Positions 18,120 through 25,826 of a stretch of DNA of 64,000 nt are shown here, one piece after another. Each line of letters opens with the position of its first letter. Position 1 is the first letter of the stretch. Under the pieces are notes generated by a model. The model worked only from the letters and a program-made list of their open reading frames with translations, was not told where the DNA came from and ran no database searches. Position numbers and translations under genes: made by a program. Source of the DNA: Bacteroidia bacterium (GTDB lineage Bacteria > Bacteroidota > Bacteroidia > Chitinophagales > Chitinophagaceae); the NCBI GenBank assembly GCA_030426665.1, contig JAUHYD010000005.1, positions 219,880 to 283,879 on the forward strand, given 5' to 3'.

Positions 18120-20228
18120 ATGAAAAAGATAACATTATCTATATTATCACTCATAGCGGCGGCAACTATTTACGCGCAGCCCGTTGATCGCAGTATCAGA
18201 CCCAAGCCCGGAATGGCACCCGAAATCAAACTTGGCAAAACACAAAGTTTTACGCTTGAAAACGGCATGAAGGTCTTTGTTGTTGAAAACCACAAACTGC
18301 CAACCATCGATATCAATATACAGTTTGATATTAACCCGGCTCTTGAAGGTGACATGGCAGGGTTTCGCGACATGATGTCGGAACTACTACATGCCGGAAC
18401 TACTACCCGTAGCAAAGACAAACTCAATGAAGAGATTGACAACATGGGTGCCAGAATCAGCGTCAACAGCGAAGGCATCTATGCTAGCTCACTTAAGAAA
18501 TATCAGGGAAAGATACTTGACCTGGTGAGTGACATTGCTATGAATGCTGTTATTTCGCAAGAAGAACTCACCCTGACAAAGAAGAAAATGCTCTCCGGCA
18601 TCGAAACGCAAAAAAATCAACCGGACGAAATGGTTCGTAATGTTCGCGCTGTCGTGAATTTCGGAAAGAAGCATCCATACGGAGAAGTACCTACTCAGGA
18701 AACCGTTGAGAACATTACAATTGAGCGATGTAAAAAATACTATTCTGACTATTTCAGACCAAATGTTGCCTATATGGCTATCGTTGGAGATGTAACTGCC
18801 AAAGAAATCGAACCAATTGTAAAGAAGTACTTTGGGAAATGGAAGAAAGCAGCTGTAATCGGGACACCTTATCCTAACCCTGCAACCACTGCAAACTCCA
18901 GAACAAAGGTATCCTTTGCTGCGCGTAATGCCGCGGTACAAAGTGTAATCAACGTAACCTACCCGCTACCCACGCTAAAACCAGGCATGAGCGACGTAGT
19001 TAAAGCGAAAGTTGCAAATACTATCTTGGGTGGAGGTTCTCAGGGAAGACTCTTCCAGAACATCAGGGAAAAACACGGATGGGGATATGGCTCTTACTCT
19101 TCTATTAACCAGGATGACATTTGCGGCAGCTTTACAGCTACACTGAAGTGTAAAAACAATGTTTCTGATAGTGCATTGGAAGCCCTTCTAAACGAGATGC
19201 GTATTATCAGAACTGAAAAAGTTGATGAAAAAACACTGCAAAATACCATCAGCTTTATGTCGGGCAACTTCGCGATAGCACTTGAAGACCCAAGGCAAAT
19301 TGCTCAATTTGCTATCAATACGGAGCGCTATCATATGCCGAAAGACTACTATAAAAATTATCTGAGAAACCTGAGTGCTGTGACTACAGATGATGTATTG
19401 GCTGCTGCACAAAAATATATCTTACCCGAAAGTGCCAACATTATAGTTGCCGGAAGCAAGGAAGAGGTTGCCAATAAACTTGCCAGATTCTCTTTCGACG
19501 GCACGGTAAACTACTACGACTATGCGGGAAACAGGGTTGCTGAAACAGAAAAAAAGGAAGTGCCGCTTGGCTTAACCGCTGGAGACGTCTATAAAAAATA
19601 CATAACGGCGATAGGTGGCGAAAAGGCTATCAACAGCCTGAAAGACATGAAACACGTAAGCACCGGAGAAATTCAGGGAATGTCCGTTACTCTTACTATC
19701 CGGAAAAAACTCGGAGGAAAGTTCTCAATGGTAATGGACGGAGAAATTGCAGGTAAAAAAATGACACTCCAGAAGCAGGTATTTAATGGCACCACAGGAT
19801 ATATGGAAGGTCAGGGGCAACACATAGAAATGCCTGCAGATCAAGCTACTGGTATGAAAAAACAAGGAGACCTCCAATCAAATATTCATGATGAGATGTA
19901 CGGCATCAAAAGGAAACTTACCGGCATAGAAACAATAGAAGGTGCTGACGCATACGTGATGGAAGTAACGGATGCCGAACAAAATAAAACAACAGAATAT
20001 TACGACATTAAAAGTGGCTTGCGGGTTCGGGAAACTGATTATAAAATAGACCCTCAAGGCAATATGGTGCCAACTACAACAGACTATTCCGACTATAGAG
20101 AAATCCCAGGTACGGGCGGATTTAAGGTGCCATATTTCATGAGTATCCCTGCCGGCGGTGCGGTTCTCAATATGAAAACACAATCTGTAGAGGTAAATAA
20201 AGGAATACCGGATAGCGAATTCGAATAG
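18120..20228 (+). CDS. M16 family peptidase-like protein lacking the zinc motif, with C-terminal extension
   Basis: Partner of the upstream M16 peptidase. 702 aa from ATG at 18,120; signal peptide MKKITLSILSLIAAATIYAQ. Residues about 35-470 are an M16 tandem fold, but where HxxEH should stand the sequence reads MMSELLHAGTTTRS, so no catalysis is expected. GGGSQGRLFQNIREKHGWGY is the glycine-rich substrate-binding loop typical of the non-catalytic subunit. Residues about 490-702 are an extra beta-rich domain (AGDVYKKYITAIGGEKAI onwards) like those of LolA-type outer-membrane lipoprotein carriers. A terminator follows. Confidence 0.87.
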   Translation: MKKITLSILSLIAAATIYAQPVDRSIRPKPGMAPEIKLGKTQSFTLENGMKVFVVENHKLPTIDINIQFDINPALEGDMAGFRDMMSELLHAGTTTRSKDKLNEEIDNMGARISVNSEGIYASSLKKYQGKILDLVSDIAMNAVISQEELTLTKKKMLSGIETQKNQPDEMVRNVRAVVNFGKKHPYGEVPTQETVENITIERCKKYYSDYFRPNVAYMAIVGDVTAKEIEPIVKKYFGKWKKAAVIGTPYPNPATTANSRTKVSFAARNAAVQSVINVTYPLPTLKPGMSDVVKAKVANTILGGGSQGRLFQNIREKHGWGYGSYSSINQDDICGSFTATLKCKNNVSDSALEALLNEMRIIRTEKVDEKTLQNTISFMSGNFAIALEDPRQIAQFAINTERYHMPKDYYKNYLRNLSAVTTDDVLAAAQKYILPESANIIVAGSKEEVANKLARFSFDGTVNYYDYAGNRVAETEKKEVPLGLTAGDVYKKYITAIGGEKAINSLKDMKHVSTGEIQGMSVTLTIRKKLGGKFSMVMDGEIAGKKMTLQKQVFNGTTGYMEGQGQHIEMPADQATGMKKQGDLQSNIHDEMYGIKRKLTGIETIEGADAYVMEVTDAEQNKTTEYYDIKSGLRVRETDYKIDPQGNMVPTTTDYSDYREIPGTGGFKVPYFMSIPAGGAVLNMKTQSVEVNKGIPDSEFE

Positions 20229-20260
20229 TATTGAAAACAATATCTTAGTCAATCAATTAA

Positions 20261-20294
20261 AGTGGGCAGCTACAGAAGCTGCCCGCTTTTTTTT
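20261..20294 (+). terminator. Rho-independent terminator after the M16 pair
   Basis: GGGCAGCT-ACAGA-AGCTGCCC, a perfect 8-bp stem extended by outer pairs, followed directly by eight T residues (20,287-20,294). It sits 33 bp after the stop of the second M16 gene. Confidence 0.9.
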
Positions 20295-20341
20295 CAAGCC
20301 GTTCAATTTCATCTTTTCCTCTTTCACCTTAACTTAGCACC

Positions 20342-20902
20342 ATGAAATTTCTGATAGTCGGCCTGGGCAACATTGGCAATGAATATGACGCTACCCGCCA
20401 CAACATAGGGTTTGATGTGGCAGACTGCTTTGTTATCAAAAACGGCGGCAGCTATCGGCTTGACCGTCATGCCTACGTTGCTGAGGTGAAATGGAAAGGC
20501 AGAATCTTTATAGTTATTAAGCCGACGACCTACATGAACCTTAGTGGTAAGGCGCTGAAGTATTGGATGGATAAAGAAAAGATAAACATCGAGAATGTCC
20601 TCGTGATTGTCGACGATCTTGCACTGCCTATTGGCACTTTAAGGCTAAGGGCATCCGGAAGCGACGCCGGACACAATGGCCTCAAAAACATTCAACTGAT
20701 TCTTGGCAACAACAAATACCCACGACTGCGTTTTGGCATAGGTAGCGACTTCCCGAAAGGCAAACAAGTCGATTTTGTTTTGGGAAAATGGAAACCAAGC
20801 GAGGTAAAGGCGGTCCAGGAAAGCATGCTGAAAAGCGTAGACGCTATCGAATGTTTTGCTACGCAGGGATTGGGCAAAGCTATGACCGAATTTAATAAGT
20901 AA
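20342..20902 (+). CDS. pth: Peptidyl-tRNA hydrolase
   Basis: Cleaves the ester bond of peptidyl-tRNAs dropped from ribosomes, recycling tRNA. 186 aa, the usual length. Catalytic His20 is present (TRHNIGFDVAD), with Asn10 (GLGNIG) and the conserved YMNLSGKAL and VIVDDLALPIG segments; GSDAGHNGLKNI is also diagnostic. ATG at 20,342. It is convergent with the RfbC-like gene, only 5 bp apart. Confidence 0.96.
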   Translation: MKFLIVGLGNIGNEYDATRHNIGFDVADCFVIKNGGSYRLDRHAYVAEVKWKGRIFIVIKPTTYMNLSGKALKYWMDKEKINIENVLVIVDDLALPIGTLRLRASGSDAGHNGLKNIQLILGNNKYPRLRFGIGSDFPKGKQVDFVLGKWKPSEVKAVQESMLKSVDAIECFATQGLGKAMTEFNK

Positions 20903-20907
20903 GGCAA

Positions 20908-21441
20908 CTAAAAGGGACTGTCAAAATCCGACAAACGGACAAACGACCTGTCTCTGTCAGACATTATGGGTGTGTCAACACCCCAGTCATAACCGATGCT
21001 ATCGTAGCTTATTCCCGTATCCGCATCCCTGTTGTATTCCGATGATACCAGGTAATACGTAAGCGCGTTATTGGTAAGTGCTTTAAAGCCATGCGCAAAA
21101 CCTTCCGGAATAAAATATGCCTTGTTATTCTCCTCAGACAACACCGTAGCATAGTGCGCGCCAAAGGTTGCAGACCCTTTCCTTAAGTCAACTATAACAT
21201 CCATTATTGCCCCGTGCGGACAAAACACCACTTTGCTGTGCTGGTGCGGTGGCAACTGAAAGTGCATGCCCCGTATCACGTCCTTATTCGAATAAGAAAA
21301 GTAACTTTCTTTCAATTCAAAAAATGCACCAAACTGTTTAAAAGTAGTTTCGTGATAGGTCTTTACAAACGACCCTCTATTGTCTGCAAACGCAGGCAAC
21401 TGTATCAATTTTGCACCATTCAATATATCAGTTACTTCCAT
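20908..21441 (-). CDS. RfbC-type deoxysugar 3,5-epimerase
   Basis: Cupin-fold epimerase of the dTDP-4-dehydrorhamnose 3,5-epimerase family. 177 aa from ATG at 21,441 (MEVTDILNGAKLIQLP). Motifs: DNRGSFVKTYHETTF, SYFSYSNKDVIRGMHFQLPP (with the catalytic His) and YFIPEGFAHGFKAL. It is the last gene of an operon that begins with the CDP-glucose genes rfbF and rfbG, so its substrate is more likely a CDP-4-keto-6-deoxyhexose than the dTDP form; that is inference. Its start overlaps the end of the preceding broken gene by 10 bp. Confidence 0.88.
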   Translation of the reverse strand: MEVTDILNGAKLIQLPAFADNRGSFVKTYHETTFKQFGAFFELKESYFSYSNKDVIRGMHFQLPPHQHSKVVFCPHGAIMDVIVDLRKGSATFGAHYATVLSEENNKAYFIPEGFAHGFKALTNNALTYYLVSSEYNRDADTGISYDSIGYDWGVDTPIMSDRDRSFVRLSDFDSPF

Positions 21442-21784
21442 TTCTGCTTTTGATTGTAAACCTCCCAAACAGTATATATTACCGCGACTATCGAAACGGC
21501 ACCAACAAATAACAGATAGTCATGTCTCCCTTTGCCGAAAACTACAAACGGAAAGCGATAGCACCAAACGCAATGAAAACCACAGCCTTCATACCTCGCC
21601 ACACGCCGGACAGGCGTTTTGTAAACGACTCGTGTAGCGCACGTTCCTCTTTCAGGCACCTTGTACAGGATTCAGAGCAAGAGACACCGTATTCTGTACT
21701 CGCTATACATGCGTTGCAAACTCCATTTCCGCCGCTCTTACATACACCTACCACGTCAGCATCACTATGACTATAAGACCTCAT
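21432..21784 (-). pseudogene. Zinc-finger/two-TM small protein, frameshifted
   Basis: Two overlapping frames make up one plausible protein. From ATG at 21,784 (2 bp after rfbG) the first frame has a B-box-like cysteine region (VVGVCKSGGNGVCNACI, then VSCSESC) and a first hydrophobic segment (MKAVVFIAFGAIAF), then hits TAG at 21,542. The frame one base back continues with FVVFGKGRHDYLLFVGAVSI, a second hydrophobic segment, and NQKQKWK, ending at 21,432. Loss of one T from a T-run (21,552-21,554) restores AFPFVVFGKG. The region also reads CKSGG where the family has CxxCG, so a zinc ligand is missing. Function unknown; placed inside the CDP-sugar operon. Confidence 0.6.
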
Positions 21785-21786
21785 TT

Positions 21787-22875
21787 TCAGGAGGTTTTAT
21801 TAGAAAAATATGCCTCAATCTGCTTCATACATTTGTCGGCGGCCGGAGTGTTTTTATCAGCATACCACTCAGCAGTCATTTGTATTGCTCTGGTCGCGTT
21901 CAGTTTCGGTGTCCAGCCAAGTTGTTCTTTCGCTTTACTGCTGTCCAGTAACAATAATTTGGCTTCATGCGGAGCATTGTCCTGAAGCGTGCTTTTGTAA
22001 GCTCCGGTACCAAAATGATTGATAAATACTTTTGTCAGATCTTCAACCGTAAGCATATCGTTAGGGTCAGGGCCAAAGTTGTACGCAGTACTATAGCTTA
22101 TCCGGTCCGCTTGCATTTTGGCAGCCAAAAGCAAGTAGGCACCCAGCGGCTCTAAAACATGCTGCCACGGGCGAACCGAAGCCGGATTGCGCAGCCCCAC
22201 CGTATCACCAAATGATATTGCCCTTACAATGTCACATACTATTCTGTCATCAGAGTAGTCTCCACCACCAATCACATTTCCTGCCCGTGCAGCAGCTATC
22301 GACTTATTATGGCTACCGTAATTTGCAGGGTTAAAAAACGACCTTCGGTAAGAATCTATTATTATTTCTGCTGCAGCCTTGCTGGCAGAGTACGGGTCAT
22401 AACCACCCAGTTTATCGTCTTCACGAAATGGCGTCCCCCTTTCCGGATTATCATATACCTTGTCAGTGGTAATCATTACCCCAACCACGGGGTGAGAGAG
22501 TGAGCGAACAGCATCCAACACATGCGCTGTCCCTTGTGCATTTACCAAAAAAGTGTAGGAAGGCATCTCATACCCCCTGCGCACCAATGCCTGCGCTGCA
22601 AAATGAAATACAAAATCCGGCTCAAAACGAGCCATTTCTGATTGTAACTTTTGCTTATCTCCTATATCAGCAATAATAGAGCTATAGCAGATTTTGTCAC
22701 CGTTTATCTGGTTGTATAAGTCGTTGTCCTTTTCCGGAGCCAAAGAATAGCCCTTTACTTGCGCACCTAACCACTGCAGTATCTGCAACATCCATGCGCC
22801 CTTAAAGCCGGTATGCCCGGTAAGGAACACGCGTTTACCCCTGAATGCATTGCGCAAATACTCCTTGCTTACCAT
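21787..22875 (-). CDS. rfbG: CDP-glucose 4,6-dehydratase
   Basis: NAD-dependent extended SDR that turns CDP-glucose into CDP-4-keto-6-deoxyglucose, the precursor of 3,6-dideoxyhexoses and related sugars. 362 aa from ATG at 22,875 (MVSKEYLRNAFRGKR); an ATG at 22,884 is also possible. Rossmann motif GHTGFKG, HFAAQALVRRGYE, and the YxxxK catalytic pair in YDPYSASKAAAE; RAGNVIGGGDYSDDR and RPWQHVLEP are diagnostic for RfbG. It overlaps rfbF by 7 bp, implying coupled translation. Confidence 0.93.
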   Translation of the reverse strand: MVSKEYLRNAFRGKRVFLTGHTGFKGAWMLQILQWLGAQVKGYSLAPEKDNDLYNQINGDKICYSSIIADIGDKQKLQSEMARFEPDFVFHFAAQALVRRGYEMPSYTFLVNAQGTAHVLDAVRSLSHPVVGVMITTDKVYDNPERGTPFREDDKLGGYDPYSASKAAAEIIIDSYRRSFFNPANYGSHNKSIAAARAGNVIGGGDYSDDRIVCDIVRAISFGDTVGLRNPASVRPWQHVLEPLGAYLLLAAKMQADRISYSTAYNFGPDPNDMLTVEDLTKVFINHFGTGAYKSTLQDNAPHEAKLLLLDSSKAKEQLGWTPKLNATRAIQMTAEWYADKNTPAADKCMKQIEAYFSNKTS

Positions 22876-23642
22876 TTTTTCCATAACGGTTTTGTTTCCC
22901 ACATTTGTTCCAGTTCCTCCTTATCGCGCAGCGTGTCCATGCATTTCCAGAAACCATGATGTCTGTAAGCTGCTATCTCTCCATTCTTCGCCAGGTCATT
23001 CATTGGTTGTCGCTCCCACATTATGTCATCGGCATCATCGTGCAGGTACTCGGCAATGCTTGGCTCTATTACAAAGAAGCCACCGTTTATCCACGTTCCC
23101 GAATCAGCCGGCTTCTCTTCAAAACTATTAATAGTACCGTTATCCTCCATCTTTATCACACCAAATCTGCTCGTCGCCTGTATGGCTGTCATTGTACAGA
23201 TTTTTCCATTGCTCTTATGAAATGCCAACACCTTGTCCAGGTCCACATTACATACACCATCTCCGTAGGTAAGCATAAAAGTCTCATTACCTACATACGG
23301 CAAAACTCTCTTTAATCGCCCGGCAGTCATAGTGTCCAAACCCGTTTCTATCAACGATATTTTAAACGGCTCAGAGGCATTTCTGTGTACTTCAAGTGAA
23401 TTATTAGATAAATCTACCGTTATATCAGCATTGTGCAGAAAGTAGTTGGCAAAGTATTCTTTGATTAAATGCCCCTTATATCCAAGACAGATAATAAACT
23501 CCGTATGACCATAAGCTGCGTATATTTTCATAATATGCCACAATATGGGTTTACCTCCGATTTCTATCATTGGTTTGGGTCTCACCGAAGACTCTTCAGC
23601 AATCCGGGTCCCCCTACCTCCTGCAAAAATGACTACTTTCAT
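22869..23642 (-). CDS. rfbF: Glucose-1-phosphate cytidylyltransferase
   Basis: Makes CDP-glucose from CTP and glucose 1-phosphate. 257 aa. Nucleotidyltransferase motif GGRGTRIAEESSVRPKPMIE, then GKPILWHIMKIYAAYGH, the product-specific MLTYGDGVCNVDL and NGGFFVIEPSI, and C-terminal MDTLRDKEELEQMW. First gene of the operon rfbF-rfbG-(broken zinc-finger gene)-epimerase. A TATATTTG box lies just 6 bp before the ATG and could only give a leaderless message, so the real promoter is uncertain. Confidence 0.93.
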   Translation of the reverse strand: MKVVIFAGGRGTRIAEESSVRPKPMIEIGGKPILWHIMKIYAAYGHTEFIICLGYKGHLIKEYFANYFLHNADITVDLSNNSLEVHRNASEPFKISLIETGLDTMTAGRLKRVLPYVGNETFMLTYGDGVCNVDLDKVLAFHKSNGKICTMTAIQATSRFGVIKMEDNGTINSFEEKPADSGTWINGGFFVIEPSIAEYLHDDADDIMWERQPMNDLAKNGEIAAYRHHGFWKCMDTLRDKEELEQMWETKPLWKKW

Positions 23643-23843
23643 GCCAACAAATATAATTGATATTGCGTAAGGAATCGCGTAAAAACGCCTGTTAAAGTTG
23701 AATTAACGGTAATTAAAAATGAGAGTCTTAATGACCTCTTTTGAATATGTCAGCTTCTTTCTCCTACAGAAATTTTGTCGACAAGATTCAACAGCAACCG
23801 CCACAGTACGGCATTTTTAGACAATATTCAAGTTTGAAAATAA

Positions 23844-23874
23844 TTTGGATACTTCATCTGTTTAATTAAATTTG
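23844..23874 (+). promoter_or_regulatory. Promoter of the DUF3276 gene
   Basis: TTTG (23,844-23,847), exactly 19 bp, TAAATTTG (23,867-23,874): a full match to the Bacteroidota promoter consensus. The GTG start codon is 30 bp further on. Confidence 0.8.
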
Positions 23875-23903
23875 TGTTCTAATCATAACTTAAAAACAGA
23901 ATT

Positions 23904-24407
23904 GTGACGTACGAAAACAAAAACTTTGACGAGAGCCGTAACGACAACCGCAACGAGAGTATCTTCAGTAAGCGCATTAAGGCGGGAAAAAGAAGGACGT
24001 ACTTTTTTGATGTAAGAACGACCCGTGGCAACGACTATTTTATCACTATTACTGAAAGTAAGAAGCGTTTTGACGACAATGGATACGACCGTCACAAGAT
24101 GTTTTTGTATAAAGAAGACTTCAATAAGTTTTTGGTAGGACTCACAGAAACCATCGATTACGTCAAGACCGACTTGATGCCTGATTTCGACTTTGATGCG
24201 TTTAATCACGATCAGGAAAATGATGAGTACAACAATAATAATAACAACGCTACAGCTACAGCAGCCGTGACCTCCGAAGAAACAACTGTATCGGAAGCGT
24301 CCGCAACCGAAGCTCCCGTTGCCGAAAGTACAACCGAAGAACCTGTTGCAACTTCAATGTCTGAACCAACCGATAACGGACTTAGCATTGATGACTGGAA
24401 AATGTAA
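23904..24407 (+). CDS. PUR-alpha-like nucleic-acid-binding protein (DUF3276)
   Basis: Small single-stranded nucleic-acid-binding protein of the bacterial PUR family (relatives: Borrelia BpuR). 167 aa from GTG at 23,904. The PUR repeat lies in residues about 18-105: SIFSKRIKAGKRRTYFFDVR, then GNDYFITITESKKRFDDNG and HKMFLYKEDFNKFLVGLTE. Residues about 110-167 are an acidic, Ala/Thr/Glu-rich, probably disordered tail ending SIDDWKM. It has its own strong promoter and terminator, so it is a single-gene transcript. Likely abundant and pleiotropic; the target is not known from the sequence. Confidence 0.85.
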   Translation: MTYENKNFDESRNDNRNESIFSKRIKAGKRRTYFFDVRTTRGNDYFITITESKKRFDDNGYDRHKMFLYKEDFNKFLVGLTETIDYVKTDLMPDFDFDAFNHDQENDEYNNNNNNATATAAVTSEETTVSEASATEAPVAESTTEEPVATSMSEPTDNGLSIDDWKM

Positions 24408-24440
24408 GTTGAACTGACGTTCAATTATTGATATAGTTTT

Positions 24441-24473
24441 ACAGCCTCTTTTAACGGAGGCTGTATTTTTTTG
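24441..24473 (+). terminator. Rho-independent terminator after the DUF3276 gene
   Basis: ACAGCCTC-TTTTAACG-GAGGCTGT, 8-bp stem (9 with the outer T-A pair), followed by seven T residues. 33 bp after the stop codon. Confidence 0.9.
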
Positions 24474-24877
24474 TCTTCATGATTAACACTAACCGCAAAA
24501 TTTACCGACCGACCGACGCAACTACTTACGGGAATAACAGAACCGTAAAAACACATCTATATACGATGTCACCATTTTATGACTGAGTCTGTGTCCTATT
24601 CCCGGCGTTGTCACCCTCCCCTGTAACACCTGACATCGCAACTCTTTACTCTTGTTACGCAGGGTTAAATTCCAATTCGAACTGAGTTATCCACAATTTC
24701 TGTCCCCGAATAAGTGGACCCAAATAACTCATAAAACCGCATGGGCAGTACATTTCAGACAGCAACATATACGCTCTCTCAAACGACATGTACTGAAACA
24801 ATCTTTTCGAATTTCGGATCTTCATTCGGCAAATTCAATCTAATAAGCCTTTATCAGACTCCTTATATCCCGATTCT
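24474..24877. other. Intergenic region upstream of the terminase-like gene
   Basis: 404 bp without a supported gene. One perfect DnaA-box 9-mer, TTATCCACA, is at 24,687-24,695, but no cluster of boxes is present and no replication gene is near. A 63-codon frame at 24,652-24,843 has no recognisable features. No TAnnTTTG box is seen before the ATG at 24,878. Confidence 0.4.
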
Positions 24878-25648
24878 ATGAAAAAAAATCAAGCATTCAA
24901 TCTCTTCTTTCAGTCAGACCTCACACAGCAACAGATTGCTGACATGCTCGATATTAATCGAAAAACCCTGTATACATGGATTCGACAAGGCAACTGGAAA
25001 CGCGCCCGGCACACCGCTCGCCATGCACCAACACTGCTCGTACAGCAATATTATGACCAGCTGGCATCTCTAAATGACCTCATAGCAACACGAACTGAAA
25101 ACCCTTACCCTACCGCTGAGGAGGCAAATATTATCCGAAAACTATCAATGGTCATTAAACACGTTCGAACTTCATGGTCACCAAATGACATGATGGACAT
25201 TTTCTCGATGTTCACAAGCAGCCTCGTAAGACAGGGAAAACAAAAACAAGCGGCAGAGATGATGCCATTAATAGATGAATTTGTACAAACAACCTCTGAA
25301 AAAGGAAGAAACTACGAGCCGCTCCACAAATACTACGAAGGGCTCGAAGAAGATAACGATTACGAGCAATGGCTAGCACAACAATCAGATAATGCTGTGC
25401 CCGAACCTTTTGATGGTGCAGGAGAAATGCCATACGCCCCGTCTCACAAGTCTGATGAATCTTCCACTAAAGGACAAGAGGCATACACCACTCCACACAC
25501 TCCCCTGGTGGCACCGGAACAATCGAAAAACAGGGCTGAAGTGAGGTCTGATAGGGTCAAAATGGGGCTTACCTCCCACGCCACTGAAAAACATAAACTA
25601 CTGACAAACAATCAATCACAGAATGGCACCGAGCATACTCCTCCTTAA
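24878..25648 (+). CDS. Orphan HTH protein resembling phage terminase small subunit
   Basis: 256 aa. Residues about 1-45 form a helix-turn-helix (LTQQQIADMLDINRKTLYTW, then IRQGNWKRAR) of the type found in gpP-like terminase small subunits, followed by a helical middle part (YYDQLASLNDLIATRTEN, EEANIIRKLSMVIKHVR, MMDIFSMFTSSLVRQGKQKQ). Residues about 165-256 are hydrophilic and low in predicted structure. No terminase large subunit, portal, capsid or integrase lies near, so it is either a phage remnant or, more likely, a domesticated DNA-binding regulator. Start ATG at 24,878; no operon partner. Confidence 0.6.
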   Translation: MKKNQAFNLFFQSDLTQQQIADMLDINRKTLYTWIRQGNWKRARHTARHAPTLLVQQYYDQLASLNDLIATRTENPYPTAEEANIIRKLSMVIKHVRTSWSPNDMMDIFSMFTSSLVRQGKQKQAAEMMPLIDEFVQTTSEKGRNYEPLHKYYEGLEEDNDYEQWLAQQSDNAVPEPFDGAGEMPYAPSHKSDESSTKGQEAYTTPHTPLVAPEQSKNRAEVRSDRVKMGLTSHATEKHKLLTNNQSQNGTEHTPP

Positions 25649-25826
25649 AAAAACAAAATAGGGTCACTTACATCTTTTAAAGTGTCTCGGTGCCAGAAGT
25701 GTCCTTTTACTAATAAGCATGCCCATACCTCCCAATCCTTACTTTTTTGAACATGCTTCCTTGTTACTTATACAAATGCACACCACCTGAGCTCGGTACG
25801 TGTATATACCGCCGGCACCATACGGC

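Noticed and set aside
24652..24843. 63-codon frame before the terminase-like gene
   Set aside because: No promoter box, no recognisable motif, irregular composition; probably chance.
24474..24877. Replication origin
   Set aside because: Only one DnaA box, no AT-rich repeats of the unwinding type and no dnaA, dnaN or parAB nearby.
25624..25695. Inverted repeat TGGCACCGAG/CTCGGTGCCA as mobile-element ends
   Set aside because: Only 52 bp between the arms, no target duplication and no transposase; several 10-bp pairs at this distance are expected by chance in 64 kb.
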